Of a stretch of DNA of 34,656 bases, positions 1-8,414 are shown one piece after another. Position numbers and translations under genes: made by a program. The DNA is from a bacterium (GTDB taxonomy: Bacteria; NPL-UPA2; JAUVJM01), in the NCBI GenBank assembly GCA_030606215.1, contig JAUWGW010000017.1, forward strand, positions 1 to 34,656, written 5' to 3'. The notes under the pieces were generated by a model. That model ran no database searches. It was not told where the DNA came from and worked only from the letters and a program-made list of their open reading frames with translations. Position 1 is the stretch's first letter. Each line of letters begins with the position of its first letter.

Positions 1-139
1 CTTCAGATTTATAGCCAATGTCAATCAGTGCATATTTCTCATCAACCTGGATAACCTTACCCTTTACGATTGTTCCAGGTTTCACATTCTGGAAAGTTTC
101 CTCATACATTCTTGCTGCTTCTTCTCGTTTTTCTACCAT
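1..139 (-). CDS. rpsA: 30S ribosomal protein S1, N-terminal fragment (runs off window start)
   Basis: Only the first 46 codons are present; the gene continues beyond base 1. The reverse strand reads from an ATG at 139 as MVEKREEAARMYEETFQNV, followed by KPGTIVKGKVIQVDEKYAL and IDIGYKSE. That second part is the opening strand pattern of an S1 (OB-fold) RNA-binding domain as found in ribosomal protein S1, which helps the 30S subunit bind mRNA. An AGAGAGG-type ribosome binding site lies about ten bases upstream. It follows ispH by 27 bases and is the last gene visible in the minus-strand operon. The order cmk, plsC, ispH, rpsA supports the call, because S1 is often found next to cmk or ispH in bacteria. 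A shorter S1-domain protein cannot be excluded from this fragment. Confidence 0.85.
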   Translation of the reverse strand, partial: MVEKREEAARMYEETFQNVKPGTIVKGKVIQVDEKYALIDIGYKSE

Positions 140-166
140 CAATTTTCGCCTGCCTCTCTTTTAGAT

Positions 167-1012
167 TTAGCAGATTTTATCATAAGAGCTGTCACCTGAC
201 AACAATTTTCTCATCACTTCTCTGATAATCCAGTTGGGGGTGGAAGTTCCTGCGGTTACCCCAACTTTCTTTTTTCCTTTGAGCCAGGAGGGTTTGATTT
301 CATCTGCCGTTTCTATATGATGGGTTTCTGTCCCACTTCTCTTGCAGATTTCTGCAAGTCTTTGTGTATTGGCACTGTTGTATCCGCCGGCAACAAGCAT
401 CAAATCGCATCTGTTAGCCAGCTCGTATGCAGACTTCTGTCTCCTTGCTGTCTCCTCGCAGATTGTGTTGAAAACCCTGAGTTCTGAAGTTTTCTTGACA
501 AGTGCGGATACAACCTCATTGAAATTTTCAACTGTCTGAGTGGTCTGTGAGAGAACACCAAGCTTCTTTCTTCTTCGCATTTTTTCTACATCTGAGACTT
601 TTTCAACCACTTTTACTTCCGGGAGAGCCAGAATTTCAGGGTGGTCTTTTTCTCCGACAACAATAACTTCATAACCTTCTTTCTGAAGTAATGTGGTTAA
701 TTCCTGGACCTTCTTGACAAAGGGGCAGGTAGCGTCAATTATTGAAAGCCCTTTTTTCTTTGCAGTTTTCACCAGTCTTGGGTGAACTCCATGTGAACGG
801 ATAATTACAGTTCCGGATTTTATCCCTGAAAGGTTCTCAACTACGTGAATCCCCTTTTTCTTTAATCTTTCCACTTCCTGCCTGTTATGGATAAGAGGAC
901 CTAAGGAATATATAGCTTTCCTACTCTTTACCGCATTTTGAGCGAGCATGGTTGCCCTTCTTACACCAAAACAGAATCCCGAATATTTTGCTAATTCTAC
1001 TTTTTTGGACAT
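167..1012 (-). CDS. ispH: 4-hydroxy-3-methylbut-2-enyl diphosphate reductase (IspH/LytB)
   Basis: This is the last enzyme of the MEP isoprenoid pathway. It reduces HMBPP to isopentenyl and dimethylallyl diphosphate using a [4Fe-4S] cluster. The three cluster cysteines are visible at C14 (GFCFGV), C96 (DATCPFV) and C185 (NTICEET). The substrate-binding histidines are at H42, H74 and H124, and the catalytic Glu is E126 in the HPE motif. The length of 281 residues is normal for the short bacterial form. Its start overlaps the 3' end of plsC by 16 bases and rpsA follows 27 bases downstream, so translation is probably coupled. In some Clostridia IspH is fused to S1; here the two are separate but adjacent. 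Confidence 0.96.
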   Translation of the reverse strand: MSKKVELAKYSGFCFGVRRATMLAQNAVKSRKAIYSLGPLIHNRQEVERLKKKGIHVVENLSGIKSGTVIIRSHGVHPRLVKTAKKKGLSIIDATCPFVKKVQELTTLLQKEGYEVIVVGEKDHPEILALPEVKVVEKVSDVEKMRRRKKLGVLSQTTQTVENFNEVVSALVKKTSELRVFNTICEETARRQKSAYELANRCDLMLVAGGYNSANTQRLAEICKRSGTETHHIETADEIKPSWLKGKKKVGVTAGTSTPNWIIREVMRKLLSGDSSYDKIC

Positions 1013-1632
1013 AGTACTTTTGGGGGTGGTTGTAAACCCTCAATTCTCTGCATTACCTCGTCAGTCAACTTTTGATAGAAAATCCGTTTGCCTTCATTTG
1101 CAGTAATTTCATTTGGAAACACAGGTTTTCCGAACCGAACCTGAACTTTCTTTAGTCTTATCCACCTTGCATCTACAGGCAATGCTTTTTCGGTCCCGGA
1201 AACTTTTGTCGGTATAACCGGTGCTCCACTGATGCAGGCAAACATTCCAAGACCTGGACCGCCTTTCTTGAGTTTCCCGGTAGTACTGCGTGTCCCTTCA
1301 GGAAAAATCAAAAGTCCCCCACCTTCTTTCAGTATGGAGATTGCTTTCCTGATTGTCTGTGGATGAAGTCTATCCTTTCTCACAGGGAAAGCCTGACAGA
1401 TTCTCAAAAGCCACCCGATGAAAGGGATCTCAAATAAGCTGCCCCTTGCCATATAATGAAGGTCTCTCGGGACAAAGGCACCCGCAACAACCGGGTCAAG
1501 GAAACTTATATGATTTGGAGCAATGAGGAAAGCTCCCTTAGATGGGATGTGTTCTGCACCTTTTACATCTACACGGAATAGCAATTTCATGAGGATTCTT
1601 GCAAGCCTGCATATGAAAAAATATCTACTCAT
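997..1632 (-). CDS. plsC: 1-acyl-sn-glycerol-3-phosphate acyltransferase
   Basis: This is a lysophosphatidate acyltransferase, which adds the second acyl chain in phosphatidic acid synthesis at the inner membrane. The catalytic HX4D box is at residues 41-46 (NHISFLDP). The acyl-acceptor motif FPEGTRS is at 110-116, and an APVIPTKVSG stretch corresponds to motif IV. A weakly hydrophobic N-terminus (FFICRLARILMKLLF) probably associates with the membrane. The 211-residue length is typical of the short bacterial PlsC. The gene overlaps cmk by four bases (ATGA) and ispH by 16 bases, placing it firmly in the operon. Confidence 0.94.
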   Translation of the reverse strand: MSRYFFICRLARILMKLLFRVDVKGAEHIPSKGAFLIAPNHISFLDPVVAGAFVPRDLHYMARGSLFEIPFIGWLLRICQAFPVRKDRLHPQTIRKAISILKEGGGLLIFPEGTRSTTGKLKKGGPGLGMFACISGAPVIPTKVSGTEKALPVDARWIRLKKVQVRFGKPVFPNEITANEGKRIFYQKLTDEVMQRIEGLQPPPKVLCPKK

Positions 1633-2294
1633 CCCTGACCTACATGTCTCAGGATGGTTTCCACTACCTCATCGATATTCATGTGTGTTGTGTCAATAAC
1701 AACTGCCCCATCAGCAACCCGAAGTGGGGCAACTTTTCTTCCTTTATCCTTCTCATCACGCAAACGGAGCTCTTCCTCAACCTCATCAATCCTTACTCTA
1801 TACCCCTTCTCCTTCAATTCTTCATACCGCCTTCTAATTCTTTCTCCAACTTCAGCATCAAGATAGATTTTCCTGTCCGCATCGGGGAAAACGATTGTCC
1901 CAATATCTCTCCCTTCAAGAACTACCCCACCTTCCTTGCCCATTTCCCTCTGTAGAGCTACCATACATTCACGGACCTCGGGTACATTTGCAATATAGGA
2001 TACGTTCTTTGTAACTTCCGGATTGCGTATCTCGGTTGTTACATCAATATCATCCACGAAAACTTTTCCATCCTTCTTTAACTTAATAGATGTTCTCTTC
2101 GCAAGTTTTACAAGACTCTTTTCATCTGTAAGGTCAAGTTTTTCACACAGAGCTTTCCATGTGAGAGCGCGGTACATAGCTCCGGTATCCACATATAGAT
2201 AATTAAGCTTCTCTGCTGCAATACGGGAGATTGTGCTTTTCCCCGACCCCGCAGGCCCATCAATGGCAATTACAAATCCATTTTTTCTCGCCAT
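1629..2294 (-). CDS. cmk: (d)CMP kinase
   Basis: Cytidylate kinase phosphorylates CMP and dCMP to the diphosphates with ATP. The P-loop GPAGSGKST lies at residues 14-22, followed by the family pattern VDTGAMYRALT. The nucleotide-monophosphate site shows EGRDIGTIVFPDADRKIYLD, and the LID region contains RRYEELKEKGY and LRDEKDKGR. The length of 221 residues is standard for the bacterial type 1 enzyme. It overlaps aroA by 25 bases and plsC by four bases. Confidence 0.97.
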   Translation of the reverse strand: MARKNGFVIAIDGPAGSGKSTISRIAAEKLNYLYVDTGAMYRALTWKALCEKLDLTDEKSLVKLAKRTSIKLKKDGKVFVDDIDVTTEIRNPEVTKNVSYIANVPEVRECMVALQREMGKEGGVVLEGRDIGTIVFPDADRKIYLDAEVGERIRRRYEELKEKGYRVRIDEVEEELRLRDEKDKGRKVAPLRVADGAVVIDTTHMNIDEVVETILRHVGQG

Positions 2295-3589
2295 GAGGCA
2301 GCTCCAGGGGCAATCATTTCAATCGTGTCAATGAATCCGGGGAAGGAAGTGTTGATACAGTCTGTATTCAGAATTGTAGTTTCACCTTCTGCCGTTAAAC
2401 CTGCAATTACCATTGCCATTGCAATTCTGTGGTCTCCGAAACTGTCAACTTCGCATCCCTTAAGTGGTTTCCCACCGCGGATTAATAATCCGTCTTTCAG
2501 TTCTTTAACATCAGCGCCAAGACGGGTTAGATTAATCGCCAGAGTTTTTATTCTATCACTTTCTTTTACCCTCAACTCTGCTGCGCCGCGGATAATACTT
2601 TCCCCCTTTATAACTGCGCCTGCTACAGCAAGAGCAGGAATCTCATCCAATAGATTTGGTATATCGTCAGGTCCGATTTTTAGAGGCTTGAGTTCGCTTC
2701 CTTCCACAGTTACATCTGCTGTTGGTTCAAAAAGTTCTTCCTTAGGTTGAGATAATGTAATTTTAGCTCCTGCTCTTTCCAGGATATTTAGAAACCTTGT
2801 TCTTGTCGGGTTAACCCCTACACCGGTAACTTTGATATTTGAATTAGGGGAAATGGCAGCGGCAGTTAAGAAGAAACAGGCGGCTGATATGTCGCCCGGG
2901 ATGTTAAATTTCTTTCCTTCCAGTTCTTGCCTTCCTTTTATTGCAGTAGTCTGCTCATCAATACTAAGTTCAGCGCCAAAAAAATGTAACATACGCTCGG
3001 TATGGTCCCTTGAAAGTAATGGTTCACTTATTAAAGTTTTCCCATCTGCATATAAACCTGCAAGTAAGATTGCTGATTTGACCTGGGCACTGGGGATAGG
3101 GGAGATGTGATGTATAGGATGTAGAGCTCCTCCTTCTATAGTCAGTGGGGCAAAATTTGCTCCATCCCTGCCTGAAATTTTGGCTCCCATCTTCATTAGA
3201 GGTTCAGTTACACGGCGCATCGGTCTTCGTTTCAGACTTTCATCACCTGTGAGACAGGTTTGAAATGGCTGCCCTGCAAGTATCCCGAGTAAAATTCTCA
3301 TTGTTGTTCCGGAATTACCTGCGTCAATAGCTCTTTCTGGCTTATTCAATCCGTGAAGACCTCTACCTTGAATAATTAATTTAGTCTTTAATTTGTTAAT
3401 ATCCACTCCGAGAGATTGAAACGCCTTCACTGTATTCATACAATCTTCACCTGTTGCAAACCCGTTTACCTTTGTTAAACCATTTGCAATTGCGCCGAGC
3501 ATCACAGCCCTGTGGGATATTGATTTATCTCCTGGGACACTGAATGCTCCTTTCAGGGGGCTTTTTCCTTTAACTCTTATTAAGCTCAT
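2270..3589 (-). CDS. aroA: 3-phosphoshikimate 1-carboxyvinyltransferase (EPSP synthase)
   Basis: This enzyme transfers the enolpyruvyl group of PEP to shikimate-3-phosphate, the sixth step of the shikimate pathway. The N-terminal PGDKSISHRA motif (residues 19-28) contributes K22, S23 and R27 to shikimate-3-phosphate and PEP binding. AGNSGTTMR (about 91-99) is the PEP-binding loop, and LKRRPMRRV, KESDRI and FGDHRIAMA follow in the expected order. The 439-residue length is complete. The gene overlaps tyrA at its 5' end by 20 bases and cmk at its 3' end by 25 bases. Its pairing with tyrA makes a short aromatic amino acid module inside the operon. Confidence 0.97.
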   Translation of the reverse strand: MSLIRVKGKSPLKGAFSVPGDKSISHRAVMLGAIANGLTKVNGFATGEDCMNTVKAFQSLGVDINKLKTKLIIQGRGLHGLNKPERAIDAGNSGTTMRILLGILAGQPFQTCLTGDESLKRRPMRRVTEPLMKMGAKISGRDGANFAPLTIEGGALHPIHHISPIPSAQVKSAILLAGLYADGKTLISEPLLSRDHTERMLHFFGAELSIDEQTTAIKGRQELEGKKFNIPGDISAACFFLTAAAISPNSNIKVTGVGVNPTRTRFLNILERAGAKITLSQPKEELFEPTADVTVEGSELKPLKIGPDDIPNLLDEIPALAVAGAVIKGESIIRGAAELRVKESDRIKTLAINLTRLGADVKELKDGLLIRGGKPLKGCEVDSFGDHRIAMAMVIAGLTAEGETTILNTDCINTSFPGFIDTIEMIAPGAASWREKMDL

Positions 3590-4439
3590 CTCTTAATTTT
3601 TTCCCCTTTTTTAGAAATTTCATTAAAGATGTGCTATCTCCGGCTCTTATAGATTTTTCTATTCTCAGGAGCAATCCCCGATACATTTTTAAAGAAGATA
3701 CTATTTTACCTTTATTACTCATACAAATGTCTTCCCAGAGGATAGGGGAGGAGGCGGCAATTCTTGTTGTATCGCGAAACCCGCTTGCTATGAGGGAGAG
3801 GATACGCTTATCTTTTTTCTTGAAATCACCTATAAGGTTGACAAGACCTGCGGCCGCAAGGTGAGGAAGGTGCGATGTTAAAGCTAAGAGACTATCGTGT
3901 TCTTCAGGGTTCATAATCATGACCTTCATTCCCAGAGCTTTCCAGAAATTTTTAATAGAGTTAATACTGCGCGGGGAGCTTCTCCTGCAAGGTGTGAGAA
4001 TACAAGCTGCATTTTTGAAAAGTGTACTGCTTGCGGCTTCTATACCGGATTTTTCTGAACCTGCGAGTGGATGGCTGCCGACAAAATAAATGTTTTGAGG
4101 CAAAAGTTTTTCCATTGCCATCACAATCTTTTGTTTCGTGCTTCCCACATCCGTAATGATACAACCTGATTTAAGGTGCGGGATTGCAGTTTTAACAATC
4201 TTGCTAATTGCACCTACCGGGACAGCTATAATCACAAGGTCACTATTTCTGACCCCTTCCGCTATGTCAGTAGTTCCCTTATCAACAGCTCCAATTTTAA
4301 CGGCTTCCCGGATTGATTCCTTTCTTCTTGCCACTCCGATAACCTCGCCGAGTCTATTCTTTCTTATAGCCATTCCGACCGAACCGCCAATAAGCCCCAT
4401 CCCCACAATAGCTATTTTTTTAAATCTTAAATTTTTCAC
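3570..4439 (-). CDS. tyrA: Prephenate dehydrogenase
   Basis: The protein oxidatively decarboxylates prephenate (or arogenate) on the way to tyrosine. The Rossmann motif GMGLIGGSVG is at the N-terminus, and the GSHPLAGSEKSG block carries the catalytic His. The C-terminal helical dimerisation domain is present, but there is no ACT domain, so tyrosine feedback through ACT is not expected. The open frame extends to a GTG at 4469, but I prefer the GTG at 4439. It starts right before the Rossmann fold and has an AAGGAG twelve bases upstream, a rather long spacing; a CTG at 4445 would be better spaced. The start overlaps the end of the upstream ATPase gene by 20 bases. Confidence 0.9.
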   Translation of the reverse strand: MKNLRFKKIAIVGMGLIGGSVGMAIRKNRLGEVIGVARRKESIREAVKIGAVDKGTTDIAEGVRNSDLVIIAVPVGAISKIVKTAIPHLKSGCIITDVGSTKQKIVMAMEKLLPQNIYFVGSHPLAGSEKSGIEAASSTLFKNAACILTPCRRSSPRSINSIKNFWKALGMKVMIMNPEEHDSLLALTSHLPHLAAAGLVNLIGDFKKKDKRILSLIASGFRDTTRIAASSPILWEDICMSNKGKIVSSLKMYRGLLLRIEKSIRAGDSTSLMKFLKKGKKLRDELNKS

Positions 4440-5769
4440 TTTCAGACTTTGCTCCTTTTTCCGGAACACGGCAATATGTTAAAAGCCATTTTCTGATAGG
4501 GAAAAATCTAACCTTTCCCCCTTGTCTTTTTTCTTCACCTTCATAATCTTGGGTAATAATTATCAGATTGGAACAATTCAGTTTTTCACTTGCTCTAAAT
4601 AAGTTTTTTAGTTCACGCTGTCTTGTATTATAATCGCTTATATCAAAACAAGCCTGAATGAGAGTTAAAACCTTTCTCCCCTTTTTAATCAAAAAATCCA
4701 CTTCTCCCCCATTTGAAGAATAATAAAAAATATCTCTATTTGGTTCTAATCCCTTTTTTAATAGAGAAAGAAAAACTAAATTCTCAAATTTTTTGCTTTC
4801 ATCATTTCCAATAATGCTGGTAATAAAAGCGTTATCAACCATATAAATTTTGGGAAGGCTTTGCTCTACATTCTTCAAAGAAAAGGAAAATTTTTTCAGG
4901 GGAAAGAAGATAAAAGCATCATTGAAAAATTCCAGATAATTATACAGCGTGTTTTTGCTAACTTTGACATTTAGAGACTTCAAAAAATTATAGAATCTGT
5001 GAACTGAAAACTCTTTTGCTCTAACTAAATGATTGAACATTGATTTAATTACTTTAGTATTTCTTATTTTGTGTCTTTCAATGAGGTCTCGATAAATGGT
5101 AACTTCTACAATTTCATTAATCATTCTTTCTCGTTCCTTAGGGTAAATTATAGTTTCCGGGTACCCGCCATATGAGAAATATTCTGAAAAAGCATTTGCT
5201 ACCTTAGCTTTTTCTCCGGAAGAAAGATATTTTTTATAAGTGATATTTTTCGCTTTCAGGAACTCTGAAAAGGAAAAAGGTAAAAGCACATAATTTAAAG
5301 TTCTACCACGCAATGAAGTAGCAATTTCTTTTGACAGGAGTTTGGAAGAGGAACCGGAGATAAAAACCGAAGCCTCTTCCTTATCCAGAATACTTCTAAT
5401 AAAGATCTCCCATCTTTCAACATTCTGGATTTCGTCAAAGAACAACCACACCTTTTGGCTTTTATTCTCAGGATAAATTTCGTAGAAGACTTCCAGCGCC
5501 ATTGATAAATCATTCAGGGAAAAATCAGTTAATTTTTGGTCTTCAAAGTTTATATATAAGATTTCCTTCTTCTTAACCCCTTTTCTGAGTAGTTTTTCAA
5601 TTAAATAATAAAGGTAATAAGTTTTCCCGCTTCTTCTTGGTCCCAAAATCACAATAGCCCTTTTTATGGGAATTTCCAAATCTACTTCCAGTTCTCTTTC
5701 TATTAGCTCCGGAAGGTCTTTCTTTTGAAAATCCAGAATTATTTGAGCCAGGATTTCTTTCTTTAACAT
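4420..5769 (-). CDS. AAA_14 / DUF4143 family ATPase
   Basis: The N-terminal AAA_14 domain has Walker A GPRRSGKT (residues 43-50), Walker B VWLFFDEIQ (107-115) and the SGSSSKLLSKEIATSLRGR block (138-156) typical of the family. A DUF4143 domain follows from about 215. Near residue 365 a GGEVDFLI motif followed by LIQACFDI resembles a PD-(D/E)XK nuclease-like fold. These ATPases are widespread, often patchily distributed, and their cellular role is not settled. The gene has a consensus sigma-70 type promoter and an inverted repeat before its start, so it is probably its own transcription unit reading on into tyrA. Two sampled 60-base lines count 23% and 27% GC by hand, lower than in prs, which suggests recent acquisition in front of the aro operon. 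Confidence 0.9.
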   Translation of the reverse strand: MLKKEILAQIILDFQKKDLPELIERELEVDLEIPIKRAIVILGPRRSGKTYYLYYLIEKLLRKGVKKKEILYINFEDQKLTDFSLNDLSMALEVFYEIYPENKSQKVWLFFDEIQNVERWEIFIRSILDKEEASVFISGSSSKLLSKEIATSLRGRTLNYVLLPFSFSEFLKAKNITYKKYLSSGEKAKVANAFSEYFSYGGYPETIIYPKERERMINEIVEVTIYRDLIERHKIRNTKVIKSMFNHLVRAKEFSVHRFYNFLKSLNVKVSKNTLYNYLEFFNDAFIFFPLKKFSFSLKNVEQSLPKIYMVDNAFITSIIGNDESKKFENLVFLSLLKKGLEPNRDIFYYSSNGGEVDFLIKKGRKVLTLIQACFDISDYNTRQRELKNLFRASEKLNCSNLIIITQDYEGEEKRQGGKVRFFPIRKWLLTYCRVPEKGAKSESEKFKI

Positions 5770-5781
5770 GGTATTTTATAA

Positions 5782-5808
5782 AGGGAAATAATCAAACAAA
5801 GTTTCCCT
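5782..5808 (-). promoter_or_regulatory. Inverted repeat in the leader of the ATPase gene
   Basis: AGGGAAA (5782-5788) and TTTCCCT (5802-5808) form a perfect seven-base inverted repeat separated by 13 bases. It sits just downstream of the predicted -10 box and ends 13 bases before the ATG. It could be an operator for a repressor or an mRNA hairpin close to the ribosome binding site. Nothing in the sequence decides between these. Confidence 0.4.
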
Positions 5809-5816
5809 ATTTATAT

Positions 5817-5844
5817 ATTATATATTTCATAAGGTTCGTGTCAA
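5817..5844 (-). promoter_or_regulatory. Predicted sigma-70 type promoter for the ATPase gene
   Basis: On the minus strand, TTGACA occupies 5844-5839 and TATAAT occupies 5822-5817, with a 16-base spacer. Both hexamers match consensus perfectly. The predicted transcription start near 5810 leaves a leader of about 40 bases before the ATG at 5769. It probably also drives tyrA, aroA and the genes below, since no comparable gap exists between them. Confidence 0.75.
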
Positions 5845-6068
5845 GTTTTTTAATAAAAACCCCAACAACCATTAACAAAGAGATACTTTTCTCATTAACA
5901 CTGCCATCAACCTCAATTTCTACATTTCTATTGTCTGTTTGGTGATAATGCTTTAAAATAACCACTGGGAACGTTATTGTTATATTATAGACTTTTTTAA
6001 TGGAGAAGCAAGAAATTTTAGACAAGTTTGGCTAGTTCAAGGGTCTTTCTTTATGAAAGGATGAAAGT
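5845..6068. other. Gene-free divergent intergenic region
   Basis: This AT-rich stretch separates the minus-strand ATPase promoter from the plus-strand ECF sigma gene. I see no convincing gene; a 72-codon minus-strand frame here lacks recognisable features. A GGGAAC at 5967-5972 resembles an ECF-type -35 element and could belong to an autoregulated sigma promoter, but no clear -10 partner is seen. A GAAAGG ribosome binding site precedes the GTG start at 6069. Confidence 0.4.
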
Positions 6069-6566
6069 GTGCAGGATACTTCAGCGCTGAGTAGAATCTA
6101 CGATGAATATGGAGCAAGGCTGTATCATTACTTACTTGCTATGCTTCGTTCAAAGGATGATGCTGAGGAGGTTCTTCAAAATCTTTTTATGAGATTAGCT
6201 TATAAGCAGAAAAGATTAGAGAATGTCAGAAATCTTACTGGTTATCTCTTTTCTGCGGCTCGGAATGAAGCTATACGATTCATTAGAAAATGTAAGCGGC
6301 ACCGTGAAATTATGGGAAATTTTAGAAATGTTGCTCTTTTGGAATCTGGGGATAACAGAGATATTTTACCTGAGGAAGTGGATAGGATAAATAGAGCACT
6401 TACTATGCTTCCTCAATATCAAAGGGAGGTAATTGTGCTGAAAGTTTATGAAGGTCTTAGTTTTCGTGAGATTGCAAGGATAACAAAGGTTTTCCCGAAT
6501 ACAGCAGCAAGCAGGTACCGTTATGGAGTAGAAAAACTTCGCAGTTTACTTCAGAGGGAAGAATGA
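6069..6566 (+). CDS. ECF-family RNA polymerase sigma factor
   Basis: This 165-residue protein has the two-domain ECF layout. Region 2 covers the N-terminal 70 residues, with DDAEEVLQNLFMRL and NLTGYLFSAARNEAIRF as the core and promoter-melting segments. Region 4 covers the C-terminal 60 residues, with LPQYQREVIVLKVYEGLSF and REIARITKVFPNTAASRYRY as the helix-turn-helix that reads the -35 element. The start is a GTG at 6069 with GAAAGG upstream. The next gene overlaps by four bases and encodes a one-helix membrane protein, the usual arrangement for an ECF sigma and its anti-sigma. Its target genes are unknown; an ECF-like GGGAAC lies about 100 bases upstream. Confidence 0.92.
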   Translation: MQDTSALSRIYDEYGARLYHYLLAMLRSKDDAEEVLQNLFMRLAYKQKRLENVRNLTGYLFSAARNEAIRFIRKCKRHREIMGNFRNVALLESGDNRDILPEEVDRINRALTMLPQYQREVIVLKVYEGLSFREIARITKVFPNTAASRYRYGVEKLRSLLQREE

Positions 6567-6994
6567 TGGAAGAGTATCTAAAAAAATTTCAACCGGCAAA
6601 ACCAAGTCCTGGCCTGAAGGATAATATTTTCAGAGCAGTTCGTGCTGAGCTATCCTCAATTGCAAATGGGAGGTTTGCTCTAATTGACAAGATATGGTCA
6701 AATCAATTATTCTGGGCTACGGCAACCACTCTTTTAGTCTGTCTCGTAGCTTCCAATCTCTATCATCATGAGGTATGTCAGAAAAGGGTAGCAGGACTCT
6801 ATGCCCCGAAAGTTTTGGAGACATTAACAGTAGAGAAAGATAATGGTAAGGAATTAGCCGGGGATTTGATAGCCCTTCTTGGTGAAGGTAATTTTGCAGT
6901 TATCCGAAAACTTTGGGAAATGAGTTTAAGAGAACCCACTACACCAACCATGCTTGAGTTCAGAAATGAGTTGATGGAAAAATGGTTTGGGTGA
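6563..6994 (+). CDS. Putative anti-sigma factor, single-pass membrane protein
   Basis: The gene overlaps the ECF sigma stop by four bases. The 143-residue product has a soluble N-terminal segment of about 45 residues (EEYLKKFQPAKPSPGLKDN and following), one membrane helix near 50-64 (FWATATTLLVCLVASNLY) and an outer domain of about 75 residues. This is the topology of a membrane anti-sigma factor. The HxxxCxxC zinc motif of the ZAS class is absent, and the outer domain is unlike families I know. The assignment therefore rests on position and topology. Starts at ATG 6563 and ATG 6566 are equally possible. Confidence 0.65.
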   Translation: MMEEYLKKFQPAKPSPGLKDNIFRAVRAELSSIANGRFALIDKIWSNQLFWATATTLLVCLVASNLYHHEVCQKRVAGLYAPKVLETLTVEKDNGKELAGDLIALLGEGNFAVIRKLWEMSLREPTTPTMLEFRNELMEKWFG

Positions 6995-7054
6995 AACCTG
7001 AAAGAGTTCTGTGAGTAAGAAAACAGTGGAAAGTTCAAACTGGGAGGAAAGCAG

Positions 7055-8383
7055 ATGAAAAAGCTAAAGAGAATTGGGAAGGGGTTAGTATTAAGTGGAG
7101 TTGTAATTTCACTGATAGGTGGCATTGTCTATACGGTTTTGAGTTACTCAGTCAGTGTGGAGTTGGAAAGAGAGTTAGAGGAGATAAAGCATTCAGGTAA
7201 ACCTATAACTTTAGAAGAACTTACTCCAGCACCTGTTCCTGATGAAGAGAATGCTGCCCTTATTTACAAGAAGGCATTTGCTATGATAGTAAAAGGAACA
7301 AAAGAAGAAGAAAAACTCCATAATTTGAAATGGTCAGAAAAAGAAATTCCCGCTGTCCGCCGTCTCCTTGAGAAAAATGAAGATACTCTGAATCTCCTCA
7401 GGGAGGCAGCCCAACTTGAAAAATGTCATTTCCCCCTTGATTATACTAAGGGATTTGAAATGCTACTTCCCCACCTGCGATACTTTAGGACATGTGCTCG
7501 CCTACTTGCTGCCGATGCACTTATCAAATCTATGGATGGCAAGACGGATGAAGCACTGAGTAGTTGCCAGGTAGGTTTGGGGATGGGCAAAGCTTTGCAG
7601 GATTCACCACTTGCTATATCCCTATTAGTGCGTAACGCTACTGATTCAATAATACTGACTGCTCTTGAGGAAATTTTCAGTAAGAGCGGTGGTGCAAGCA
7701 AAGGTATGTGTTATGCCGTCCTTAGTGAATTAGATATCAGTGAGGAAGGGTGTCTAAGCTTTGCCAGGACTTTTGAAGTTGAGCGATGTTTAGGAATATC
7801 TACGTTTCGCCGGATGCAGAATGATCCCTCTTATCTAGAAAAAGTGTCGGGAGCATCTGAGGAGGAATTTAAAAAAGCAGGATTGAAAGGTATCAATGAG
7901 TATCTTGCTCGTTATGGAGAAGAAGACTTTCTTGCTTATCTAAGGTTGATGAAAAAAAACATTTCCCTGTGGCAGGTTCCCTATTATGAATCCAGGGAAT
8001 CATGGCAAGAATTGTTGTCTGGGGAGAATGCCATCCCCCCACAGGCAATTCTAACAAACATGCTCATGCCTGCTTTGTTCCGAATAGCTGTTGTGAATGC
8101 TCATCACGATGCCTTGGTTAGAGCAAACTATCTGGCTTTGGCTCTCAAGATATACAAAACAGGGCGAGGAGCATATCCAGAATCGCTGCAGGATTTAGTG
8201 CCAGGAATTATTGGCAAGCTTCCCTCAGACCCATTTACCGGAAGGGACTATATCTATAAGCGAGAAGGCGAAGGGTTTGCTGTTTATTCTGTAGCAGACA
8301 ATCTTAAAGATGATGGTGGAAATTGGGGCAAGCCTAATAGATATACTGGAGACTTTGATATAGTATGCAGGTTTGAGAGATAA
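7055..8383 (+). CDS. Uncharacterised membrane-anchored protein with pseudopilin-like C-terminal segment
   Basis: The 442-residue protein starts with one hydrophobic helix (about 9-30) preceded by lysines, so it is probably anchored with most of the chain outside the membrane. Residues about 40-340 are helical with no family I recognise. The last 90 residues (RANYLALALKIYKTGRGAYP, then SLQDLVPGI, DPFTGRDYIYKR and DGGNWGKP) resemble the periplasmic part of GspG-like pseudopilins. Here that segment is a C-terminal domain with no prepilin leader. GGGAGG precedes the ATG. The gene follows the sigma/anti-sigma pair by 60 bases on the same strand and is a likely target or partner of that system. Confidence 0.7.
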   Translation: MKKLKRIGKGLVLSGVVISLIGGIVYTVLSYSVSVELERELEEIKHSGKPITLEELTPAPVPDEENAALIYKKAFAMIVKGTKEEEKLHNLKWSEKEIPAVRRLLEKNEDTLNLLREAAQLEKCHFPLDYTKGFEMLLPHLRYFRTCARLLAADALIKSMDGKTDEALSSCQVGLGMGKALQDSPLAISLLVRNATDSIILTALEEIFSKSGGASKGMCYAVLSELDISEEGCLSFARTFEVERCLGISTFRRMQNDPSYLEKVSGASEEEFKKAGLKGINEYLARYGEEDFLAYLRLMKKNISLWQVPYYESRESWQELLSGENAIPPQAILTNMLMPALFRIAVVNAHHDALVRANYLALALKIYKTGRGAYPESLQDLVPGIIGKLPSDPFTGRDYIYKREGEGFAVYSVADNLKDDGGNWGKPNRYTGDFDIVCRFER

Positions 8384-8414
8384 ATTCTCTTGTTGCCTGT
8401 TCACAATAGAAAGA

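Noticed and set aside
5807-6025. 72-codon minus-strand frame in the divergent gap
   Set aside because: It overlaps the consensus promoter of the ATPase gene, has no ribosome binding site and resembles nothing I know.
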